In this document: piece after piece, positions 55,826 through 64,000 of the stretch
How the letters are laid out: each line of letters starts with the position of its first letter
Position numbering within the stretch: the stretch's first letter is position 1
Source: Panicum virgatum
Taxonomy: Eukaryota > Streptophyta > Magnoliopsida > Poales > Poaceae
DNA: 64,000 nt
Assembly (NCBI RefSeq): GCF_016808335.1
Contig: NC_053138.1
Span: forward strand, 13,571,900 to 13,635,899
Direction of reading: 5' to 3'
Made by a program: the position numbers and the translations under genes
Notes under the pieces: model-generated
Database searches by the model: none
Told to the model about the DNA's origin: nothing
Seen by the model: only the letters and a program-made list of their open reading frames with translations

Positions 55826-58800
55826 CATGAATATTGAGAACTCTTAAACCATGAATCAAATACTTTGTATTCAAAAAATCAAAGAATTTGAAATCACATA
55901 GCTAAGAAGATACTATATCTCTAGCTTTTGAGTGATGTACAAGAAACTTTTTAATCGGGGATACAAATACTTTGAAATTATGTACTGAATACTTTACACG
56001 TCATACCATGACAGCCATGGCATACGGTCCGCAAGAAAATCATGGATATAGTTAAAAATGTATCCTAAAGGTTACACGTCTAATTCTGCAGCCATTGTTT
56101 TGTCTGACTAATTAAGCAGTAAGCACGTGCATGTGTTTGCTGCAACCGGCTCCCGGCGCTCGCGCGCCCAATAAGAATTTCGGGGGTTGTCAGGTGTTGA
56201 GGTGTGTGGGCTTTGGAGCTTCCGTTTCAGGCTGGCCGGTGACCGCACCACCCGCACTGCAGCAGGGGGGAGTGAGTCGGGGTTTTCCAATGCGCCGTCG
56301 CTATAGCGAAAACGTGCTACGAGCCCGAAGCGATTCAAAGCAAGGCGCGGGTTACACGCTGCGCGCCACTTAACGAAACGCCGCAGCGGCCATAGGGTGC
56401 CGTCGACCTCGTCTCAGGCTCTCAGCCTCTCATGCCAGCCATGTCACGCCGTGTATTCACAGCCACTGCCCACCCGGGCCAAGACCGGCTCATAGTTTTC
56501 AAGGGCCCAAGGCGAGCCAGGCACTATGAGCCCTTTAAGTTCTCCACTACCTGGCTATGTGGCGCGTAGAGCCTGATACTTATGTCAGAGCAGAAATATA
56601 TGATTAATGATTTGCCCTTTCAAAATTAGTATGGAGGTAGTGGCCGGTGCTCTCTCTCTCCGAGACTTCACCCGTTTTCGTTACCGAGAACGGAAATAGA
56701 TGTTCAGACCCCAGAACAGAGAGAGGAACGAAAAAGGAAAAAAGGAAAAGCTAATGACAAGACGTCCCAGCCTAACTTGGTTCAAGCTAGACACACAGGA
56801 CGCCAAACATAGCATTAGAACTCCTAGACACTGTTTGCGGTGCAGCAGGAACACACTATATCAACAAAGAGCAGAGCGAGGTTCAAATACTCCAAGCAAC
56901 TAGATAGACACAGATAGCAGCGGTTTAGACTTTGTTCAAGTGGCCTTGTTTAGGATCTTGCTCGATATGATATGATGTTAGGATCATCCTTCCGTAGGTT
57001 GCCACACGAAGTTAGGTGTGCCGTCACTATGAATGTTAAATGATTGAGGCAGTAATAACAGCTCTCTGCTATTGCTAGCAGACTAGCAGTTGATTTTGAG
57101 CCGCAGGCGTGGCGCCATAGGTTTGACGCCATTGATTGAGGCAAGCAGCTAAATGAATAATAAGATGTTAGGAATATTGACAAAGGATGAACATGTTTTT
57201 TTTGGGTGGGGGGGTGTTATATGATAAGATAATCAATGCTGACAATCTTATTACGGAAATACCTTTGTAAATTTTATTGCCAGGAGTATGTAAAAAATAC
57301 ACAATTAATATGATAGTACTGGTAGGAGCAGTGGCGGATCTAGAATTGAATTAAGAAGGGCTGATTTTCTTCTTCTTCTCTCTTCCTCCTTTCTCCTAAA
57401 AAAATGGAGGGGGACCCACCACTAGCTCCGCCTCTGGGTAGGAGGGAACTTTGACATACTATTTTTTTTGGATGGATGGAGTACAGATCAAATGATTCGT
57501 TGATGTTGCTTCTTGTTAGTGCAGAGAAAGCAAAGGGTAACAAAAGTTTGTACGGGGATAAGATAAAGAGTAATTATCGCGCAGCTGCTAAAAGAGTAAA
57601 CATGAAGTCCTGAAAAAGAAAAGAAAGAAAGAGTGAACACATGGACAAAACAATGAAAAAAAAACAAAACAAATACGTAAAGGGTAGGGGGCTAGACCGC
57701 AGTAGGCTCTAAGACAGTTATCAAAATTGCTAAGATGATATGTATTTAATGTTTATGAAACTCCTATTGAAATTGAAACTGGTATAAGATACAAGCTGAA
57801 TGATTGAGCTACGCACAATAATACAAATATTATGGAGTACCTAGGAAGGTGCAGGCGACGGCGCCGCTCGCGGAGTCCCTCCGCTCTTGCCCGCAGGGCC
57901 ACTGGCTGTGGCTGCTACTTGCTCCGCCTCAAAACCACCCGAAGAGAGGTCGCTCACATAGGCCTTTACTTGCTGAGGATGGCTCCTGACCGTAGGCCGC
58001 CACGCTCAGTCTCCATCGCAAACACATTGGGGCACACGGCCATCGTGGTAAGCGACGAGGGCTAGTCTACGAGGCTAGAAATAGTGCGCACTACTTGCTC
58101 GACGAAAGGCCTCAACGGTGAGAAGTTGTCTCGAGTTTTTTCTTAAACTTTTTCGAATGCATTGACTTTTGTTTCTAATCTTTTTCTTAAATTTCAAAAT
58201 GAACAATCTTTAAAAGACGAAACTTGACCCTGCTCTTCCGCCCAAAACGAGCGCACGTAAGGCCACGTTGCCGGCGAATCTCGGTCGTCCGATCTCCGGT
58301 CTGGTTTAATCGTGTCGTCTGTCGGCGTGGACAGCGGTTTGGGTCCAGATTCCAGAACCTTCCCGGCCCTCCTCGGCTCCTCCCTCCCTGTTCCCGTCCG
58401 CTGCCTCCTTCCTTTTCTAGCCAAGCAGCGGAGTGCGACGCCGCGAAGAAGGAAGAGGAGATGCGACAGGCGCGCAAAGCAGCAGATCAGCGGCGGCGCC
58501 GGCTGTGATTCTCTCCAACTGCTCCCCTGACCCGCAGCCCTTCTCCTCCTGGCCATGCACATTGTCTCCCCATCGTCGCTATGTTGCAGGTTCACCACCT
58601 CCGTCAATTTGCAGACGCGGCCCACCAGAGCTCGTCGTGAGGGTGCTCCCAGCTGCCTTCGACACAGCGGACAGCCGGCAGCCACGCATGGTGGAACGCA
58701 TTACGGCTGGTTCTGCCCGGCGACATCGCAGCCCGGGAGCCGGGTTGGCGGCAACTCGGCGTCCTCCTTAACGCCTGCTGCTGTTAGAGAGGACTTCCCA

Positions 58801-58900
58801 TGCGCACGACAGGAGGCAAGCTCAAGCAGCAATGTGGATGGTGGACATGCACCGACGCATCGACACTAAGGCCTCGCGTTCCAGGTCCAGGTCCCTTCCA
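55826..58900. other. Intergenic accessory sequence
   Basis: No gene is supported. It includes a small repeat of the GGCGGATCTAGAATTG...CTAGCTCCGCCTCT type near 57333-57436, seen often near grass transposons, and GC-rich low-complexity open frames at 58.2-58.8 kb. Confidence 0.4.
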
Positions 58901-58924
58901 TGCTCACTCCATTGCTGCAGTCCC

Positions 58925-59035
58925 CTCCTCTACCATTGTTTGCCTCCCCCAACGAATTGCTATGCATTTCAGTTATTCGATGAAATGCCCCGGTGTACTT
59001 GTTTAACGATGAATGCAATAATATTGCTGCAGGTT
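58925..59035 (+). pseudogene. Possible PPR gene relic
   Basis: One frame reads NCYAFQLFDEMPRCTCLTMNAII, matching the end of one PPR motif and start of the next (AxxLFDEMPxRDxxTWNAII type). Only about 25 residues are alike. It could be chance, but the LFDEMP-x(6)-NAII spacing is right. Confidence 0.4.
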
Positions 59036-59552
59036 CTTATGCTCCAGTTATAACATCAAATCTACCTTCCAAATTCCATACGGGTGCAACAAGTGAGACC
59101 ACTAGATAATTGGCGTATGCTAACCGTAGCTCATTTGTTGGTTTTCTTTCAAAAAGTTATTAAGTTTGCTGAAGCTATTAAGAAATTTCCAGCATTGTTA
59201 TGTTAGTTTAGTACAAATTAAAGCGATTCAAGCTAGCTTTCAGGATAAACCTTTCTCCAATATGGCTAAACCTTGGTGCGATCAATTTCCTATATCATAT
59301 CTCACAGGCTGTCCTTAACTTCTTCACGAGTGCCTTGGCGCGCGCCTTGGCGCGCGTAATTTATTTACTTGTTTCCGTTTGGCAATATAAGTTTATATAG
59401 AGGTTTGTAGTAGATGTATAGACAAATGGATATACATAGATAGAAATAGGATATTTATTTTTTAAAGCAAAAAAGGCAAAAAAAATAGTAGCTAAAATCC
59501 GACGTCTCAATCTCGCCGTCGAAGGCGGCCGGGAGCGGTCCTCGGGCATCTC

Positions 59553-59740
59553 CTCACTATGCAATGCGTGGCTATCACGCCCGACTTGCGGCACCGCGGC
59601 GTACCGGAGCGAGGCCAGGTCGCCCGCTGGTGACGGCATGAACTCGCCGCACCCGTCAAGGGCGTGCCCGGTGGCCCGCCCAAATGCGCCGCGTGGCTCT
59701 CCGGCCTAGCTTCACTGCCGTCGTTGCAGTAGAGCACACA
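59553..59740 (-). pseudogene. Relic of a zinc-finger homeodomain (ZF-HD/MIF) dimerisation domain
   Basis: In one frame ESHAAHLGG, then after a 1-nt shift GHALDGCGEFMPSPAGDLAS, then LRYAA. This matches the plant ZF-HD finger (NHAA..GG, DGCGEFMP, LxCAACGCHRxFH). The CAACGCH part has decayed into other frames, so it is a pseudogene fragment of about 60 codons. Confidence 0.6.
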
Positions 59741-59959
59741 CCCATTCGGAGGCCACCAAAATTACCGGTCGAGAGTTCTAGATTCAGATATTTTGCAGTG
59801 ACCGAATGGAGAGCTGACGCGTGGACCATTCGTGTCTCAAGGCCTCAAAGATAACGATGGCACGGCCAGTCACATGCACTGTCAATTTAGGATCGAATGG
59901 TGGGAATCTTTTTTACTGATGTGGCCAGTCTACCCTTGCGCCGACCTTCGGGGCATTGA

Positions 59960-60873
59960 CATATAGAAATTAGGGCCGTGATTAGATTCAAAAAATTTAT
60001 CCCAAAAACTTCACATCGAATATTTGAGCACATGCATGGAATACTAAATAAAATCTATTTATAAAACTTTTTACACAAATAGGTTGTAAATCGCGAGACG
60101 AATCTAATGAGCCTACTTAATCTATGATTTGCAACGGTGATACTACAGTAACCGTTCACTAATTATGAGTTAATCATGAATTAAGTATGCTCATTAGATT
60201 CGTCTCGTGATTTACAACACATCCGTGCAAAAGGTTTTATAAATATATTTTATTTAGTACTCCGAAATAGCAAGATTCCCTTTCATCTGTAGCTAGGCAG
60301 TGATTCTACAGTAACCGTCCACTAATTATGAGTTAATCATGAATTAAGTATGCTCATTAGATTCGTCTCGTGATTTACAACCCATCCGTGTAAAAGGTTT
60401 TGTAAATAGATTTTATTTAGTACTTCGAAATAGTAAGATTCTCTTTCATCCGTAGCCATACAGTGATACTACAGTAATTGTTCACTAATTATGAGTTAAT
60501 CATGAATTAAGTATACTTATTAGATTCATCTCGTGATTTACAACTCATCCATGTAAAAATTTTTGTAAATAGATTTTATTTAGTACTCTGAAATAGCAAG
60601 ATTCTCTTTCATCCGTAGCCATCGGATCGCGATTGGACGGCCGAATTTTTCCGGTCTACGTGGCCTGTCTGGTCGCTTGCCGCCCGTCGGGGCTTTAACA
60701 TACATCTCGTGATTTACAACTCATCCATGTAAAAAATTTTGTAAATAGATTTTATTTAGTACTCTGAAATAGCAAGATTCTTTTTCATCCGTAGCCATCG
60801 GATCGGACGGCCGACTTTTTCCGGTCTACGTGGCCTGTCTGGTCGCTCGCCGCCCGTCGGGGCTTTAACATAT
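59960..60873. repeat. Foldback MITE with tandem expansion of its right arm
   Basis: A left arm (about 60040-60115, ending CGAGACGAATCTAATGAGC) pairs with a right arm (from 60187, GCTCATTAGATTCGTCTCG) to form a long hairpin. The right part is then repeated: about 162 bp at 60137, 60298 and 60461. A second unit of about 170 bp, ending GCCCGTCGGGGCTTTAACATA, is repeated at about 60534-60702 and 60703-60869. Confidence 0.85.
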
Positions 60874-61924
60874 AGAAATATTGTACAGGCTATTTCAGCA
60901 CCTCATACAACCCCGAGCACCACAATTCATAAATTTACTTAAAAGGAATGGAACTTTTCAAAAAGGAATGATTTGTGTTAGACTTTTCTAAAACGTACAT
61001 GATTAGTTTATTAGCTGTATCACCTTGGTGTAACCGAACTTTTTGAGTTTGTTGAAGGAATAGGCTACCCCTTTGAGCATGTTCGAAGACTGAACAGCTC
61101 CTATGAACATATACGCAGACCCTACCTCTATGAGCATCTTCGAAGACTGAGGCTTATATTACATAATTTCGTGAATTCAACACAGGAATGTGACACCAAG
61201 GTCCAGCGCCTGGTAAGGAGTTCGGTACAGGTGATTGCGATAAAGGAAGAAACATTAATTTTTTTCCTACCACATCCACGTTCATCTGCCCATCACTGTG
61301 ATTCTAGACACAAGTTGCTACTACTAAAGTTCACTGAAAGTGAGATTCATGACACATAATATTAGCTTGTCGTCGATTTTGCCAACCAGATTGATAGCAA
61401 AGAGTGATGCCTTACTTTTACACTGCCTAAAGGGACAAAACTTTGTGCAGGTTACACACAAAGTAACCTGCAATCAGAGGAGTGACAAAATGACTCATGT
61501 GGTCAATTCAACACTATCAAACATAGGAGTACATTTAAAAAAGCATCTGTTTACACACAGACAATTTTATGGTACAGTACCATGTGTAATGAGGAAAAAA
61601 AAGTATAGTCTTCAAAGATATTCTTAAATTTAACTTCAAAACCTGAACTTTTATCTTAATTGCTGGACCCATATGAGTATATTACTTTATTCTCTCAGGT
61701 GAAGTCCAGAGTATACAATACCTGATTTCTGTGATTGTAGAGTCTTTGAAGTTTAGTTGATCTATAATCTTGATTATTGTGCAAGACATACTTCAATATG
61801 TTGTTTCTCTATTTTACCCATTATTGCAAGTTGTATGAGAATGGAAATATAGTGCAAGTGGGCCTTGAATTTGATTGGAAAACAGTATTTCCATCATAGA
61901 AAGAATATATACATGCATTGTCCA
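60874..61924. other. Intergenic sequence, no gene seen
   Basis: AT-rich. A short direct repeat GAGCATNTTCGAAGACTGA lies at about 61076 and 61133. Nothing else is recognised. Confidence 0.45.
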
Positions 61925-64000
61925 GTCCTCTGCTTTTTCTCGAAAGACGCAGGAGAACTGCGCTTCATTATATTAAGAAGAAGAGAGGGAAAAATTCCCA
62001 AAAAAAAATACAAGAGAAACACACTCAGCTCAACCAGACACACACCACCACACGCAACTTAGCACCCACTCACACACACAACCACTAAACCCCAGGATTC
62101 CAAAGAAACAGAATCGCCCGTGACAGGAAAGGACGACCTAAAAACTTTCTTTCTAATCTACGGATGTAGGGGCTATTAAGAATGAAATTCCTCGAGCCCC
62201 TGACATCGACCACAGCTTCCTCTCCTCGCTGGCCAGGGTAAGAGCCCGTGCCACATCAGGAGAGGCTCCATCAAAAACACATCTGTTTCGCTGAGTCCAT
62301 ATTGTCCAGGCCCCAAGAATTGTAAGAGAGTTGAACCCTTGTAACAGCAAACCACTTATATCATTACTGGCCCTTTCCCACCAATCAAAGAATGATGTAT
62401 CAGAAAACTGGGGGGAGAAGGTTCGCAGGCCAACTTGTGAAAAGAAATGAAACCAGAATTCCCTTGCAAAGGCGCAGCCCACAAGGAGATGGTTAATCGA
62501 CTCTGGTGCCTGATCACACATAGGACAGCTTTCAGGATGAGGTAGGGCACGGCGCTCAAGGCGATCAGCAGTCCAGCATTGTTCATGGGCAACAAGCCAC
62601 ATGAAGAAAGAGCATTTACCAGGAGCCCAAGTCTTCCATATTTTTTCCCAAGAACTGAAAATAGTTGATCCCAAGAAGAAACCCTCATAAGCTGTCTTAG
62701 CAGAATACTGGCCGCTAGATGAAAAGCGCCAGATGTGTTTGTCCTCAATGCCGGGCTGCAGCTGAATGTTGGCTAAGATATCCCACAGCCGAAGATAGTC
62801 AATAAGCACTCCAACAGGAAGGCCCCCTAGAATATCAGAAACCCAAGCATGGTTGACAAGGGCCTGCTGCACAGTTCGCTTCCTGCGTCTCCATACTGGA
62901 ATGATCTCCAAGAGACGTGGTGCCAAGTCAGCAATACTCTGACCACGGAGCCACCGATCTGTCCAAAAAAGGGTAGTAGCACCATCACCCACCTCAGAAT
63001 AAACGGCTGCTGCGAAGAAAGCTTTGATCTGATCTGGAACATGGATATTGAAATCTGCCCATGGACGGTTCGGCTCTGTTTTTTGCAGCCATACCCAACG
63101 CATCCTTAATGACCATCCAAGGGTCTTAAGGTCGGAAATTCCGAGTCCACCAAGCTCTTTGGGCCTGCAAACTTTGAGCCAAGCAATTAGGCAGTGACCC
63201 CCAAGTGCATTTTTGCGACCTCTCCAAAGGAAACCTCGTCGAATTTTATCAATTGCTTTGATAGCCCAAGCTGGAAACTCAACAGCCATAAAGAGGTAGA
63301 TGAGCATTCCAGTAAGAACGAATTGCACCTGTACCATCCTACCAGCTTTAGTCATTAGATTTGCCTTCCATCCTTGAAGCTGATCTGCAATTCTGTCAAT
63401 GTAAGGCTGCACTTGATTCTTGGTTAGACGCTTAAGGGAAAGGGGCAAACCAAGGTATTTGCAGGGAAAATCAGCAAGGGCACAAGGCAGTAGAGTCTGA
63501 ACATTCGCAATATCAGTATCCTCACATCTGATGGGCAGTACATTACTCTTCTGCAGATTAGTCTTCAGTCCCGTTGCCTCCCCAAATAAACTGAGAATGT
63601 CCATGGTAACCTCGATGTCATCAGCTGTAGGGCGGAGGAAAAGCACCACGTCATCTGCATACATGGAGACACGATGCTTGAATGCCCTCCTGGATAGGGG
63701 CAGCAACAATCCTTCATCAGCAGCCTTCGAGAACATGTGCCCCAGCACATCCATGACCAAAATAAACATCATCGGAGAGAGGGGGTCACCCTGTCGCAGC
63801 CCACGACGATGAGAGATAAGATCACCAGGGACACCATTCATCAGCACTTGAGTGGTTGAGGTGTAGAGAAGCCCACTGATTATGTCCCTCCAGATCTGTC
63901 CAAACCCCAAATGCCGCAAGTTCTCAAGGAGAAATGGCCAAGACACTGAATCAAAAGCCTTAGAGATATCAAGCTTCAACAGGATGCGAGGTTCTTTCTG
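61925..64000 (-). mobile_element. L1-type LINE, 3' part (5' end outside window)
   Basis: The ORF2 3' half, a 3' UTR with GT-rich sequence, CTTCTTAATATAATG and a terminal CTTTCGAG plus short A-run (ends near 61930). The polarity is minus strand. The other terminus and target duplication lie beyond the right edge. Confidence 0.93.
62153..64000 (-). CDS. LINE ORF2 protein: reverse transcriptase and zf-RVT (partial)
   Basis: The frame is open from the window edge to the stop at 62153, at least 615 codons. It begins inside the RT (LKLDISKAFDSVSWPFLL). It holds RRGLRQGDPLSPMMFILVMD, the catalytic MYADDVVLFL, the PCKYLGLPLSLKRL thumb region, GGLGISDLKTLGWSLRMRW and a C-terminal zf-RVT domain with C-x2-C...H (AHEQCWTADRL, CPMCDQAPESINHLLVGC). 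No internal stop or frameshift is seen, unlike the other elements here, so this LINE may be recent. The endonuclease and ORF1 would be to the right. Confidence 0.92.
   Translation of the reverse strand, partial: QKEPRILLKLDISKAFDSVSWPFLLENLRHLGFGQIWRDIISGLLYTSTTQVLMNGVPGDLISHRRGLRQGDPLSPMMFILVMDVLGHMFSKAADEGLLLPLSRRAFKHRVSMYADDVVLFLRPTADDIEVTMDILSLFGEATGLKTNLQKSNVLPIRCEDTDIANVQTLLPCALADFPCKYLGLPLSLKRLTKNQVQPYIDRIADQLQGWKANLMTKAGRMVQVQFVLTGMLIYLFMAVEFPAWAIKAIDKIRRGFLWRGRKNALGGHCLIAWLKVCRPKELGGLGISDLKTLGWSLRMRWVWLQKTEPNRPWADFNIHVPDQIKAFFAAAVYSEVGDGATTLFWTDRWLRGQSIADLAPRLLEIIPVWRRRKRTVQQALVNHAWVSDILGGLPVGVLIDYLRLWDILANIQLQPGIEDKHIWRFSSSGQYSAKTAYEGFFLGSTIFSSWEKIWKTWAPGKCSFFMWLVAHEQCWTADRLERRALPHPESCPMCDQAPESINHLLVGCAFAREFWFHFFSQVGLRTFSPQFSDTSFFDWWERASNDISGLLLQGFNSLTILGAWTIWTQRNRCVFDGASPDVARALTLASEERKLWSMSGARGISFLIAPTSVD

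Noticed and set aside
60137..60873. Tandem array as a centromeric satellite
   Set aside because: Only three to five units, and they derive from an adjacent MITE arm; gene-rich context argues against a centromere.
1..64000. CRISPR arrays, prokaryotic operons, defence islands, rRNA or tRNA genes
   Set aside because: None seen; all coding structure is plant nuclear with spliceosomal introns and plant transposons. Primer-binding sites match tRNA-iMet only as short complements.

Overview
This is a window of a plant nuclear genome, almost certainly a grass (Poaceae). The signs are GC-rich first exons with ordinary GT-AG introns, genes scattered among nested retrotransposons, and MITE families typical of grasses. 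There are no operons and no CRISPR arrays. Assignment to the panicoid grasses is plausible but only inferred.

Four host genes can be rebuilt exon by exon. (1) A spatacsin (SPG11)-like gene on the minus strand: exons 1-9 lie between 15910 and 3948 and the rest runs off the left edge. Two Ty1/copia elements sit inside its introns. Element A (1..~3905, plus strand) is in intron 9. Element B (5577..10877, minus strand, TSD GATAT) is in intron 4. (2) An LRR-III receptor-like (pseudo)kinase on the minus strand, 33547..29215, with two exons and a 2.3 kb intron. (3) The meiotic crossover gene PARTING DANCERS (PTD) on the plus strand, 38873..41065, with eight exons. (4) The nuclear gene for mitochondrial cytochrome c oxidase subunit 5b (COX5B) on the minus strand, 44775..42401, with six exons. 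PTD and COX5B are convergent.

The rest is mostly mobile DNA. A Mutator-like (MULE) transposase pseudogene lies at 21703..19090, between MITEs and GC-rich tracts. A 3'-truncated hAT element (26224..28460) is buried in a duplicated host segment. A deleted Ty3/gypsy chromovirus-type element (35993..38520) lies 350 bp upstream of PTD. At the right edge is the 3' half of an L1-type LINE with an open ORF2 (64000..61925).

The most striking structure is a three-level nest at COX5B. A Pack-MULE (44833..54275, perfect 9-bp TSD GTGGAGATG) landed 49-57 bp upstream of the COX5B start codon and carries captured pentatricopeptide-repeat (PPR) gene pieces. A young 7.8 kb copia element (45770..53585, TSD GCCCT, LTRs differing by 4 substitutions and 1 indel) sits inside it. 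A 1.16 kb Tourist/PIF-like element (50714..51874, TSD TTA) sits inside the copia gag. The former COX5B upstream sequence, with a TGGGCC site-II motif, is now about 9.4 kb away.

The region 54.3-61.9 kb is accessory: MITEs, a SINE-like sequence, an AT-rich minisatellite, a foldback/tandem MITE array, and faint relics of a PPR gene and of a zinc-finger-homeodomain gene. I saw nothing resembling a new multi-gene system. The notable content is structural: exact insertion footprints, captured genes, and host genes that accommodate large insertions.
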